Part shown: piece after piece, positions 36,956 to 48,107 of the stretch
Layout of the letters: each line of letters opens with the position of its first letter
Numbering within the stretch: the stretch's first letter is position 1
NCBI GenBank assembly: GCA_903910585.1
Contig: CAIWAH010000154.1
Span: 1-64,000, forward strand
DNA from: an uncultured Verrucomicrobiota bacterium
GTDB lineage: Bacteria; Verrucomicrobiota; Verrucomicrobiia; Limisphaerales; UBA9464
Direction: 5' to 3'
Length of the DNA: 64,000 bases
The notes under the pieces: generated by a model
Told to the model about the DNA's origin: nothing
The model's database searches: none
The model's input: the letters and a program-made list of their open reading frames with translations, nothing else
Made by a program: the position numbers and the translations under genes

Positions 36956-37690
36956 TCAGACCCCACCGAAGCGGCGGTGACGCCGGGCGTATTCCTCAAG
37001 GGCCTCGAAGAACTGGGCCTTGCGGAAGTCGGGCCACAGCGTCTGCGTCACCACCAGTTCCGCGTAGCTGATCTGCCAGAGCAGGAAGTTGCTGACGCGC
37101 ATCTCGCCGCTGGTGCGGATCATGAGGTCCGGATCAGGCGAATGCCGGGTGTAAAGGTGCTCGGAAATGACCCGCTCGTTGATTTCGGCGGGATCAAGCT
37201 GGCCGGACTTCACCTTGGCGGCGATGGCCCGGGTGGCCTCAACCAGTTCAGTGCGGCCGCCGTAGCTGAGCGCGAGCACCAGGGTCAGACCATTGTTCTT
37301 GGCGAGCGCGGCCTTGGTCTTCTCCAACTGCTGCTGCACTGCCTCCGGCAGGCGCCAGATCTGGCCGATGGCTTCCAGGCGGACGTTGCTGCGGTTGAGT
37401 TCGCCGATCTCGTTCTTCAGGAAGCGGGCGAGATACTTCATGAGCGCATCCACCTCGTCCTTGGGCCGGTTCCAGTTCTCGACCGAGAAGGCGTAGAGGG
37501 TCAGGTATTTGACGCCGGCCTCACCGCACGCGCGCACGATGGCCCGGACCGACTCCACGCCATTGCGGTGGCCTTCCACCCGGGGCATGCCGCGTTGTTT
37601 CGCCCATCGCCCGTTGCCGTCCATGATGATGGCGACGTGGGTAGGGAGGTTCGCCGCGGCGGCGGGGGAGAGCTTGGGGTCGGCGCTCAT
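36956..37690 (-). CDS. uppS: Undecaprenyl diphosphate synthase
   Basis: 244 aa. It makes the C55 lipid carrier for peptidoglycan and O-antigen from farnesyl and isopentenyl diphosphates. The cis-prenyltransferase signature HVAIIMDGNGRWAKQRG includes the Asp that binds the allylic diphosphate (D24). ENWNRP and the C-terminal RTSGEMRVSNFLLWQ are also conserved. Its start overlaps the stop of the unknown gene at 37687 by ATGA, so translation is coupled. Confidence 0.97.
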   Translation of the reverse strand: MSADPKLSPAAAANLPTHVAIIMDGNGRWAKQRGMPRVEGHRNGVESVRAIVRACGEAGVKYLTLYAFSVENWNRPKDEVDALMKYLARFLKNEIGELNRSNVRLEAIGQIWRLPEAVQQQLEKTKAALAKNNGLTLVLALSYGGRTELVEATRAIAAKVKSGQLDPAEINERVISEHLYTRHSPDPDLMIRTSGEMRVSNFLLWQISYAELVVTQTLWPDFRKAQFFEALEEYARRHRRFGGV

Positions 37691-38301
37691 TTCGAGGGCT
37701 GTTCAGTAAGCGGCACTAGTCCATTGGGACCGTTTGTCCATTGTTCCAACGAATAATTGAGGCCGTTGGTCTGCCTTAAGACCATGACCAAATACTTGTG
37801 ATAAACGTTGTCTTCCGGGCCGTTGATCAAGCGTTTGAAACCCCAAGTTACCGGCCAGATCGTGTTACGCGCCAGTTTCAGTGGAAACGGTCCTGCGTCC
37901 TTCAAATCCGGCACCTCCTCAAGCCAAGTTCCACCATGGACTCGGCGAATGGCCTCTCCGACAAAGGCACCCCCAATCAAACCTTCGGCCCGTTGGTCTT
38001 TCTCAGTGCTCTGCCGGAAACTTGGTTCCTGTGAAACTCGCCCCAGATACTGCTCGAACTCCGGAAGAGCGCTGACATGAATCTGCAGCCTCATCCGGTA
38101 ACGCTGCCAAGCATCCATGACCGCCTGCTCGGCGAACCTTTCCATTTTTATGGCGACAGGATCATTTGAGCTGACTCCTGCCAGGCCCTTGTATGTGCTG
38201 AATTCTGCGGGTGGTTTCGAACGCTGACGCGCCTTAAACCAAACCATGGCCACGAACGTGACTCCGCAGACCAAGCATATTCGCAGGAGAATTTTTGCCA
38301 T
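37687..38301 (-). CDS. Unknown membrane-anchored protein coupled to uppS
   Basis: 204 aa. The N-terminus is a single hydrophobic segment (LLRICLVCGVTFVAMVWF), likely an uncleaved anchor or signal. The rest is alpha/beta with many aromatic residues (NTIWPVTWGFKRLINGPEDN, GLNYSLEQWTNGPNG). Base composition is visibly more AT-rich than its neighbours, suggesting later acquisition. No family is recognised. It sits 30 bp after purA and overlaps uppS by 4 bp. Confidence 0.65.
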   Translation of the reverse strand: MAKILLRICLVCGVTFVAMVWFKARQRSKPPAEFSTYKGLAGVSSNDPVAIKMERFAEQAVMDAWQRYRMRLQIHVSALPEFEQYLGRVSQEPSFRQSTEKDQRAEGLIGGAFVGEAIRRVHGGTWLEEVPDLKDAGPFPLKLARNTIWPVTWGFKRLINGPEDNVYHKYLVMVLRQTNGLNYSLEQWTNGPNGLVPLTEQPSK

Positions 38302-38331
38302 GGAGTGGCTCGCCGTCGCGGCTCTGAGTGC

Positions 38332-39600
38332 TCAGAGGAACATCGTCTGCTCCCGCCCTGGCCCCACGGACGCGATCTTGAGCTTCGCGCCGGACAGTTC
38401 CGCGATGGCCCTCAGGTAGGCGCGGCACTTCGCGGGCAGCTTCTTCCACTCGGTGATCTGGTCGGTCGGCGTGCACCAGCCTTCGAACTCGGCAAAGACC
38501 GGCTCCACCCGGGCGAGCTCTTCCAGGTCGTTCGGCAGGTGGTTCAGCGTCTTGCCGTCGAGGCGGTAGGCGATGACCACCTTGATGTTCTCCACCGTGT
38601 CGAGGCCGTCCGTGTTGGTGATCGCGATCTCGTCGATGCCGTTGACCATCGTGGCGTGGCGGGTGACGACCGAGTCAAACCAGCCGCAGCGCCGGGCGCG
38701 GCCGGTCGTGGAGCCGAATTCGCGGCCCATGCCGTGGAGCAGGTCGGAAATCTCTGGGCTCTCGCTGGGGAAGGGGCCTTCGCCGACGCGGGTCGTGTAA
38801 GCCTTCATCACGCCGACGACTCGATCCATCCGGTGGGGCGGCACGCCGGAACCGGTGCAGGCGCCCCCGGCGGTCGTGTTCGAAGAGGTCACGTAGGGAT
38901 AGGTGCCGTGATCAATGTCCAGGAACGTGCCCTGCGCGCCCTCGAACAGGATGTGCTTGTTCTGACGCATCGCCTCATGGAGCAGCACCACGGTGTTGGT
39001 GACGTAAGGCTTGAGGCGGTCGCCGGCGGCGCGATAGGCGTCGTGGACCTTCTTGTAGGAAAGCGGCTTGGCCCCGAGGGCCTTGAGGACGGCGTTGTTC
39101 TCCTTGATGCGGTCCTTGAGCTTCGCGGCGAAGCGTTCCGGGTTGACCAGGTCAATCATCCGCAGGCCGACGCGGGCCACCTTGTCGCCGTAGGCGGGGC
39201 CGATGCCGCGCTTGGTCGTGCCGATCTTGTTCTTGCCCTTGAGCACCTCGCGCTGGGCGTCGAGTTCACGGTGGTAGGGCAGCACCAGGTGGGCCGTCTC
39301 GCTGATGAAGAACTTGCCCTCGACCTTCACGTTAAGCTTCTCAAGGCCGTCGAGCTCGCCGACGAGCGCGACCGGGTCCACCACGACACCGTTGCCGACG
39401 ACGTTGGTCTTGCCCTTCCAGAGGATGCCGGAGGGGATGAGGTGGAGGACGTATTTGGTCTTGCCCACCCAGACGGTGTGCCCGGCGTTGTTGCCGCCCT
39501 GCGTGCGGACGACGACATCCGCCTGCTCGGTGAGCACGTCGATGATCTTGCCTTTGCCTTCGTCGCCCCATTGGGCGCCGACGAGAATCGTGTTGGCCAT
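38332..39600 (-). CDS. purA: Adenylosuccinate synthetase
   Basis: 422 aa. It joins IMP and aspartate with GTP in AMP synthesis. The P-loop-like QWGDEGKGK lies at 10-18, and the catalytic His in NAGHTVWVG follows. Further signatures are GIGPAYGDKVAR, EGAQGTFLDIDHGTYPYVTS and GRARRCGWFD. The ATG at 39600 gives MANTILVGAQ. A strong hairpin with a T-run lies immediately upstream at 39614-39648 on the same strand. Confidence 0.98.
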   Translation of the reverse strand: MANTILVGAQWGDEGKGKIIDVLTEQADVVVRTQGGNNAGHTVWVGKTKYVLHLIPSGILWKGKTNVVGNGVVVDPVALVGELDGLEKLNVKVEGKFFISETAHLVLPYHRELDAQREVLKGKNKIGTTKRGIGPAYGDKVARVGLRMIDLVNPERFAAKLKDRIKENNAVLKALGAKPLSYKKVHDAYRAAGDRLKPYVTNTVVLLHEAMRQNKHILFEGAQGTFLDIDHGTYPYVTSSNTTAGGACTGSGVPPHRMDRVVGVMKAYTTRVGEGPFPSESPEISDLLHGMGREFGSTTGRARRCGWFDSVVTRHATMVNGIDEIAITNTDGLDTVENIKVVIAYRLDGKTLNHLPNDLEELARVEPVFAEFEGWCTPTDQITEWKKLPAKCRAYLRAIAELSGAKLKIASVGPGREQTMFL

Positions 39601-39613
39601 GTGTGCGTGACTT

Positions 39614-39648
39614 GGAAAAGAAAACGCCCCGAACGTAAATTCGGGGCG
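39614..39648 (-). terminator. Intrinsic terminator after the porin gene, upstream of purA
   Basis: CGCCCCGAA at 39625-39633 pairs perfectly with TTCGGGGCG at 39640-39648 (9 bp) around a six-base loop. On the minus strand the stem is followed by TTTTCTTTTC. It ends 13 bp upstream of purA, so it stops readthrough from the porin gene or acts as an attenuator for purA. Confidence 0.85.
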
Positions 39649-39722
39649 CTCCGGTATTTACCGGGGGAACCTAGCGGGACGGCAAATCACCCGTCAATCC
39701 GACGGTTGACGGGTGGGCGGCC

Positions 39723-41111
39723 TCAGAAGGTCAGCGTCAGCTCCACGTAGCTGAACGTGGTGTCGCCCTGGCGGGTCGCGTTGGGCGCGTGATGGGCGAA
39801 GGTCCCGTTCGCGAAATAGACGAACCCGGTGTCCAGCCGGACATTGCCGGGCAGCGCGTCATAGCGCAGGCGCGTTTCCAGTTGCTGGCCGACGAAGTTG
39901 CCCGAATTGCCCGACGCATCCCGCACGTCGGCCGCGGTCCAGGCATCGCGGGTGGATTCCAGCCAGACCAGGCGATGGGTGAAGGAGAGCTCCACGTTGA
40001 TTTTCGGGCGCACCGCGAGCTCCCAGTCCGGCGAACGCAGATTGGAGCGGGCGATCAGGCCGTAGATGCCCGTCGGGCCGAATTCCCAACGGCGGGCGCC
40101 GAACAGCGTGTCGAAACGCTCGTTGGAACCGTCCGCGGGATCGTTGTCACCGGTCGCCTCCGTGTAGCGGATCCCGAACCGCGGATGCCAGGCCAAGTCG
40201 AAGGTATAGCCGAGACCCGCGTGGAGCAGGTGAGACTCATGGTCCAACACCGGCTCGGCCAGCCCGGCCCGCGCCCGGGCATCGCCGATCTGGTAGGCGG
40301 CCTCCAGTTCAAAGTCCACGTCCGCCACCTTCGGATTCCGGAACACCCGCAGGCCGGGCGTGTGCAGCCGCCGGCGCCGGCTGTCCGCGTCCGCATCTTC
40401 GTGGAGCTGCAGCCAGTAAACCTCCGTGTGAATCGCCGGCCCCCACATGGGCAGTGTGCCGTAGAGGCCCCAGAATTGCTGCCCGAAGCCCTGCGCATCT
40501 GCGACGATCTCGTTGTCCAGCAGCGAGGCCGCGTCCGCCGGAAGCCGCTGAACCGGCAGGAACCAGAACGCCCGCACCGAGCCGCCGCCTTCGGCCTCCC
40601 ACAGCCAGTCGGCACCGGTGAACGCATTGATCGTGTTGCGGAAGGCGTTGCGGGCGACCAGCCGGCGGTTGCCGAGATCCAGCGTTTCGCGGCCGAGGCG
40701 CAGAGTGTTCGTCCCGCCCGGTATCAGGTCACCGGCCTTCCAGCGAACGTGGGCCTGCAGCACGTCGAGGGCATTCACCATGGTGGTGTCCACCGGACTG
40801 CCGGCATCGGTGAGATACTCGCGGGCGTCGAGGACTTCGGTCACCAGCTGGACCGGCGCGGTGCGCAGTTCGAACTGGAGGCTGGTGCGCAGGGCGAGGG
40901 CCTGGTCGCCCCCGGTCTTTCCCGCCCGGAACTGGCCGTCCAGCGTTTCGTAGCGAAGGCGATGTTCCCCGCTGACGCCGATCCACGCGGGCAGATCCAG
41001 CGCCTTGCCCAGACGCCAAGGCGACGAAGCCGTGTCTGCCGAAAGCGAGGCCGTCGCCCAGAAGCCCAGAAGAAGCGGGATGGCCCGTCCTCCGAAAGGA
41101 GGGTGATTCAT
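39723..41111 (-). CDS. Alginate-export (AlgE)-type outer-membrane beta-barrel
   Basis: 462 aa from the ATG at 41111 (MNHPPFGGRAIPLLL), signal peptide ending SLSADTA. The body alternates short aromatic strands typical of an outer-membrane barrel (WIGVSGEHRLRYETLDGQF, LVTEVLDAREYLTDA, RLGRETLDLGNRRLVARNAF), and ends in the C-terminal aromatic FSYVELTLTF favoured by the BAM complex. The GRETLDLGNRR and TEATGDNDP blocks are seen in the alginate-export/porin family. It is the last gene before the purA terminator. The transported solute is unknown. Confidence 0.8.
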   Translation of the reverse strand: MNHPPFGGRAIPLLLGFWATASLSADTASSPWRLGKALDLPAWIGVSGEHRLRYETLDGQFRAGKTGGDQALALRTSLQFELRTAPVQLVTEVLDAREYLTDAGSPVDTTMVNALDVLQAHVRWKAGDLIPGGTNTLRLGRETLDLGNRRLVARNAFRNTINAFTGADWLWEAEGGGSVRAFWFLPVQRLPADAASLLDNEIVADAQGFGQQFWGLYGTLPMWGPAIHTEVYWLQLHEDADADSRRRRLHTPGLRVFRNPKVADVDFELEAAYQIGDARARAGLAEPVLDHESHLLHAGLGYTFDLAWHPRFGIRYTEATGDNDPADGSNERFDTLFGARRWEFGPTGIYGLIARSNLRSPDWELAVRPKINVELSFTHRLVWLESTRDAWTAADVRDASGNSGNFVGQQLETRLRYDALPGNVRLDTGFVYFANGTFAHHAPNATRQGDTTFSYVELTLTF

Positions 41112-41219
41112 TGCCCCGCCATCGAACGCCCCATGGTGCCGCCTCGTCAATTTGCCAAAGCGCCGCAGCGGACACGCGACGGTCGCCCGTGTTCGCTCGG
41201 CTGGTCACGGTGAGGACTG

Positions 41220-43643
<2,424 letters not shown>

Positions 43644-43650
<7 letters not shown>

Positions 43651-45125
43651 GGTTCCGGCGGGAGCTTCCGCCGGGGAGGACGATCGCCCTCGCGCTCGGG
43701 CGGCGGCACGAGGCCGCCCGGGCCGCCGAGACGATGTTGGCCGGGTGGACGCATTCCGCCGGGGCCGCGCTGGAACTCCGGGCGCCGTCCGGTGCGCTCG
43801 CCCGCCAGTTCGGCGGTGACCAGCCGCACGCGCAGATCCACCCAGTCCGCGAACGGGATGTCTTCCCGCGGTCCGATTCCGGGGCCCCCGGAGACGTTGC
43901 GGTCGGGAGCGCGATTGGTTTGCCCGAGCGCTGCCCGCTCGAATGCCGCCCGCGCCCGGGGGGATTCGGCGAACACGGCTTCGCGGGTCACTGCCGCGAT
44001 CTTGGCGGCGTCTGCCCGCAGGCGTGCCGGAGAGAAGGCGTTCGTCAGCAAGGCCGCGACCTCCCGGCGGTAGGCGGCCGCCCACTCGGACTGACCCAGG
44101 AGCCGGGAAACGAAGCGGATGTGTGCGGAGTTCGGGGTGAGCACGCTGAATTCCGCCTGGGCCTGCCGGCCACCGCCAGGCGGATGTCCGCCAAACGATT
44201 CGTTGAGGTCCCACGGGATGAACGCGGCCTTCGCGTCGCCGCGGGGCTGGAACAGGTAGAAGTTGTGTCCGGTGCCCAGGAAGGAATCGTAGTTCGCCAG
44301 CAGGGCGTTCAGGGCCACGAAACGAAAGGCGTTTGTCAGGTCCAGCCGGGCGGGCAGTTCGCGCTGGAACGTGTCATCGTCCGCGCGGTCGGCGAGCCGG
44401 TTGAGTTCGATGAAGCGTTCCGTGTCCGCCTGCTTGGGCGCGTTCTTCGGTTCGAACCGGTTCGTGTAGGCCGCCCAGTCCGGCCCGAGATACTGGAGGC
44501 CGGGCACGCGCTCGGGTTTCACGAGCAGGCCCTGCTTGGTGCCGAAGTGCGCCTTGAGAAAGTCGGCGTCGACCGCCTCGACCACGGTGTAAAGGCCCAG
44601 GTAGGTGTTCGTGCGCTCGCCGGCGACGGTCAGGAAGACGCGGGCAAACGCCGTGCGCGGCGCGGGCAATCCGGCCCGCCGGAAGGCGTCATAGGCCAGC
44701 ACCTCGCGAAACTGCGTGCCGTCATTGAGGTTGTTGTTGAGCAGCAGTTCCTCGTGTCCGCGGAACGTGCGGCCCTTCGCGCCACGGTCGAAATCGAGCT
44801 TGAGCGGCCGCTTCAGGCCGTTGCGCGACCCGTTGAACGAGGAATTGCCCTTGAACCGCACTGCGACGTTGGTGAGCACCGTGCCGTCGCAGGTGAATGT
44901 CGCGGTGCCCCACGGGTAGTCGCGGTCCATCATGCCCGGCGGACCGGCCCGGTCCGCCGGCTGGCGTTCCTGCGGCGTCAGGGCATTCCAGTTCCCGGCC
45001 GCCAGCGAGAGGTGGATGTCCCAGAGGTTCGTCAGGCCGAAAAACGTCTCGGTCGGGGCGGCTGCGAGCAGCGACGAGGCGCCGATGAGGCAAAGGAGTT
45101 GGCGGAACAGCGACGGAAACTTCAT
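43644..45125 (-). CDS. Secreted CotH-kinase family protein (second copy)
   Basis: About 493 aa from the ATG at 45125 (MKFPSLFRQLLCLIG), signal peptide ending LLAAAP. The CotH core is clear: VAVRFKGNSSFNGSRN, RPLKLDFDRGAKGRTFRGHEE, LLLNNNLNDGTQFREVL-type blocks, YLGLYTVVEAVD and FIPWDLNESFGG. The C-terminal 100 residues are Arg/Gly/Pro-rich (GGMRPPGQHRLGGPGGLVPP) and probably disordered. It lacks the lamin-tail domains of the giant CotH protein at 19597. Spacing to ligA is 57 bp and to the small membrane protein 84 bp. Confidence 0.88.
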
Positions 45126-45209
45126 GGCAGGTAGGACGCGGAAGGGAGCCATCAGGTTGCAGCCGGGTCGAGAAGTCGAAGCGGGCAACCTGCGCCCAGT
45201 TGGGGCGGC

Positions 45210-45455
45210 TCAGATCGCCCGGTTGGCCGCCGGTGCGCCGGCGGGCGGCGGGGATTGGAACCACGTCGCGGGTTTCGGCAGAACGCCGGACTCTGCCAAC
45301 AGCCACACGGCGCCCGCCCCGAGGGCGACCAGCGCCGCCAGCCAGAACGCGAGCTTGAGCAGGGACTTGGTGATTTTCCAGACGACTACCAGCCCGAGGA
45401 GGCCCAGAACCACCAGGCCGGCGGCCACGGCAAAGGTTTGGACCTGCGGTTCCAT
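45210..45455 (-). CDS. Small two-helix membrane protein
   Basis: 81 aa with two closely spaced membrane helices (VAAGLVVLGLLGLVVVWKI and KLAFWLAALVALGAGAVWLL) and a short Pro-rich tail (KPATWFQSPPPAGAPAA). It is 21 bp downstream of fabG on the same strand. No family is recognised. Confidence 0.6.
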   Translation of the reverse strand: MEPQVQTFAVAAGLVVLGLLGLVVVWKITKSLLKLAFWLAALVALGAGAVWLLAESGVLPKPATWFQSPPPAGAPAANRAI

Positions 45456-45476
45456 GTCCGGTGACGCCCAGAACGG

Positions 45477-46220
45477 CTACATCACCATGCCGCCGTCCAC
45501 GGTCAGCACCTGGCCGGTCACATAGCGACCGCCCGGACCCGCGAGATACAGCGCGGCCTCGGCGATGTCGTCGGGCTGGCCCAGCGTGCCGAGGGGGATG
45601 TTCCGCAGCAGGCCTTCCTTGAGCTTCTCGTCCAATCCGGCGGTCATGTCGGTCTCGATGAAGCCGGGCGCGATTGCGTTGCAGGTGACGCCGCGGGAGC
45701 CGAATTCCTTTGCCACGGACTTCGTGAAGCCGATCAGGCCGGCCTTGCTGGCGGCGTAGTTGCACTGGCCGGCGTTGCCGATCAGGCCGATCACGGAGCT
45801 GATGTTGATGATCCGGCCGCTGCGCTGCTTGAGAAACGCGCGGGTGAAGGCCTTGGTGAAGAGGAAGGCACCGCGGAGGTTGGTGTTGAGCACCGTGTCC
45901 CAGTCCGCCTCGGTCATGCGCATCAGCAGGGTGTCCTTGGTGACGCCGGCGTTGTTCACGAGGATGTCCACCTTGCCGGCGGCGGCGAGGATCTGTTCGG
46001 CGACGGCATTGATCGCGCCGGGATCGGCCACATCCACGCCGAAGCTCCAGGCCTGACGGCCGAGCGCCCGAATTTCGGCGGCGGTCTTCTCGGCGTTCTC
46101 CGCCGTGCGAGCGAGACAGACCACATTGGCGCCGGCGGCGGCGAACTTGAGGGCGATGGCCCGGCCGATGCCACGGCTGGCACCGGAAACGACGGCGACT
46201 TGGGAAGCAAGCGTGCTCAT
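45477..46220 (-). CDS. fabG: 3-oxoacyl-ACP reductase
   Basis: 247 aa from the ATG at 46220 (MSTLASQVAVVSG). It reduces 3-oxoacyl-ACP in fatty acid elongation using NADPH. The nucleotide site is SGASRGIG at about 12-19, NNAG is in DILVNNAGVTKD, and the catalytic set is Ser in NISSVIG, Tyr in YAASKAGLIGF and the following Lys. TDMTAGL and PLGTLGQPDDIA complete the SDR pattern. It lies in a group with fabD but without the usual acpP or fabF. Confidence 0.95.
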   Translation of the reverse strand: MSTLASQVAVVSGASRGIGRAIALKFAAAGANVVCLARTAENAEKTAAEIRALGRQAWSFGVDVADPGAINAVAEQILAAAGKVDILVNNAGVTKDTLLMRMTEADWDTVLNTNLRGAFLFTKAFTRAFLKQRSGRIINISSVIGLIGNAGQCNYAASKAGLIGFTKSVAKEFGSRGVTCNAIAPGFIETDMTAGLDEKLKEGLLRNIPLGTLGQPDDIAEAALYLAGPGGRYVTGQVLTVDGGMVM

Positions 46221-46275
46221 GAATCGCGGCGAACGTCCCGGGAGAACGGTCGGTTCGTCAACGGCGGAGACGGCG

Positions 46276-46536
46276 TCAGACCCGCGGTTCGTAGTCCATC
46301 TGCCGCCACCACGCTTCCAGTTCATCGGCGCCGAAGTCGGCGAGGATGTGCCCGTCCACGTCCATCGAGGGCGCCTTGGTCTGGCCGGTCAGTTCGCGCA
46401 TTTCGGCGCGGGCGGCGGCGTTGCGGATGACGTCGAGGAGTTCGTAGCGAATGCCGCGGCGGTCGAGCCACTCGATGGCTTCATCGCACCAGGGACAACC
46501 GAGCTTCACGAACAGACGGATGGAAACGGGCTTCAC
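46276..46536 (-). CDS. Glutaredoxin-like protein
   Basis: 86 aa starting at a GTG at 46536. The redox motif CPWC is at 14-17 (FVKLGCPWCDEAIEWL). Further glutaredoxin marks are APSMDVDGHILADFG, where TVP is replaced by AP-S. It probably reduces disulfides or carries Fe-S. It lies between the unknown gene at 46589 and fabG, about 50 bp from each. Confidence 0.8.
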   Translation of the reverse strand: MKPVSIRLFVKLGCPWCDEAIEWLDRRGIRYELLDVIRNAAARAEMRELTGQTKAPSMDVDGHILADFGADELEAWWRQMDYEPRV

Positions 46537-46588
46537 GCGGCCGAGGCTAGGCGCACTCCGCGGGAACGCCAACTGGGAGCGCCCAAGT

Positions 46589-46924
46589 TCAGCCGGTCGG
46601 ACCGTAGAGAAGATCGTTCGCCAGAGCCGCCAGCCGACGGCCGGAAAGGCGGCAGCCCAAGGTGCCGCGGACGAACGCGTGCTCATACACCGGCGCCCGG
46701 TGGAGCAGGTTGATCGCGTCGGTCACCTGCTCGCGGTTGGTCGCCCGGGAGAAGTCCTCGGCAACTTGGCGATCATGCGAAAAGGCGCCGCCGGCGAACG
46801 GTCCGACCAGAATGACCAAGAGGCGCCTGGCGGGCGGCAGTCCCTGACGGAAGACCCAGTCCGCGACCCGTTCGGGGGCGATGCCGTGACGTTGACTGAT
46901 CCGTTCCGCGAGAGTGATGGACAT
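46589..46924 (-). CDS. Unknown 111-aa protein
   Basis: Starts at the ATG at 46924 (MSITLAERISQRHGIAPERV). Mostly helical, Arg-rich, no signal peptide. Blocks such as VADWVFRQGLPPARRLLVIL and LHRAPVYEHAFVRGTLGCRL suggest a compact helical fold. No family is recognised. It is in the fabD-glutaredoxin-fabG group, 119 bp after fabD and 52 bp before the glutaredoxin. Confidence 0.6.
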   Translation of the reverse strand: MSITLAERISQRHGIAPERVADWVFRQGLPPARRLLVILVGPFAGGAFSHDRQVAEDFSRATNREQVTDAINLLHRAPVYEHAFVRGTLGCRLSGRRLAALANDLLYGPTG

Positions 46925-47043
46925 GCGTGTGGTGAAAACCGACGCGTCAGAATGGGCCCCGGAAGCACTGTTCCGCCAGTCGCGCCGGCAGGAAACGTTT
47001 TCAGATTCCCGCCGCCGGCGATGAAGGGAACTTGAGGACGGAC

Positions 47044-47970
47044 TCAGGCCGTCAGGGTCTTCACGGTCGCTTCCAGGCTGGCCACGTCGGCGACGTTGAG
47101 CATCTGGGCGGTCTTGTCGATGCGCTTCATGAAGCCGCTCAGGGCGGTGCCGGGGCCGAGTTCGATGAAGCGGGTGAAACCCTGCGCGAGCAGATGACGC
47201 ATCGAGGCTTCCCAGCGCACGGACGACGTCACCTGGTCCACCAGCACTGGCGCGATGGCGGGAGCGTCGCCGTGGGGTTGGCCGGTCACATTGGCGATGA
47301 CGGGCACGGACGGCGTGCAAATCGCGATGCGGGCCAGTTCGGCGGCGAGCTTCGGCTGCGCGCTGGCCATGAGCGGGGAATGGTAGGCGCCGGCCACGGT
47401 CAGCGGAATGGCCTTCTTGGCGCCCTTGGCCTTGGCCGCTTCCACGGCGGCGGGAATCTTGTCCGCAGCCCCGGAGATCACAATCTGTCCCGGGCAGTTG
47501 AGGTTGGCGAGCGTGACACCGGTGGTCTCGCACACTTCGCGGGTCGGGCCTTCGTCGAGGCCGATGATGGCCGCCATGCTGCCCTGGGTCGCCTCGCAGG
47601 CTTCCTGCATGAACCGGCCCCGCAGGCGGACCACGCGCAGACCGTCCTCGAAACTGGTGCCGCCGGCGGCCGCGAGCGCGGTGAACTCGCCCAGTGACAA
47701 TCCCGCCGTGGCGTCGCAGGCCAGCGCCGGAACGCGTTCCCGGAGCAGCGTCATCGCCACCCAGCTGACCAGGAAGATGCCGGGTTGGGCATTTTCGGTC
47801 TTGGTGAGTTCGGATTCAGGTCCGTTGAAGCAGATGGAGGCGAGGTCGTAGCCGAGGGCGGCGTTGGCCTGATCAAACAGGGCCCGGGCGGTGGGAAACG
47901 CTTCGGCGAGGTCCTTGCCCATGCCGACGGCCTGGGCGCCTTGGCCCGCGAAGAGGAAAGCGGTCTTCAT
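47044..47970 (-). CDS. fabD: Malonyl-CoA:ACP transacylase
   Basis: 308 aa. It moves malonyl from CoA to ACP to start fatty acid elongation. FLFAGQGAQAVGMGKDLAEA is at the N-terminus, catalytic Ser92 lies in GLSLGEF, Arg in RLRGRFMQEA, and the partner His in AGAYHSPLM. The C-terminal FIELGPGTALSGFMKR is conserved. It is the first gene of its minus-strand group. Confidence 0.96.
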   Translation of the reverse strand: MKTAFLFAGQGAQAVGMGKDLAEAFPTARALFDQANAALGYDLASICFNGPESELTKTENAQPGIFLVSWVAMTLLRERVPALACDATAGLSLGEFTALAAAGGTSFEDGLRVVRLRGRFMQEACEATQGSMAAIIGLDEGPTREVCETTGVTLANLNCPGQIVISGAADKIPAAVEAAKAKGAKKAIPLTVAGAYHSPLMASAQPKLAAELARIAICTPSVPVIANVTGQPHGDAPAIAPVLVDQVTSSVRWEASMRHLLAQGFTRFIELGPGTALSGFMKRIDKTAQMLNVADVASLEATVKTLTA

Positions 47971-48033
47971 TCGTGAGGCGGCAGCTTAGCCGAAGGGGGC
48001 CGGGAAACAGAAGGGGGAAGTCGGCCGGGGAAA

Positions 48034-48092
48034 ATGACCAATGATCAGTTTACAATGACCACCACTCAGGGGGCAGTGGTCATTGAGTCTTG
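48034..48092. repeat. AATGACC-family repeat with hairpin after the efflux operon
   Basis: Words AATGACCAATGA (48034-48045), AATGACCAC (48054-48062) and GTGGTCATT (48076-48084) occur, the last two forming a 9-bp stem. TTGGCCATTGCC follows to 48092. It lies just beyond the 3' end of the propeller gene on the minus strand and upstream of fabD, so it may also influence transcript ends. Confidence 0.65.
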
Positions 48093-48107
48093 GCCATTGC
48101 CCTACGG

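Noticed and set aside
39601..39722. Purine riboswitch upstream of purA
   Set aside because: The region holds only a terminator hairpin and a small CCGG-TATTTA-CCGG stem, without the three-way junction or conserved loops of a purine aptamer.
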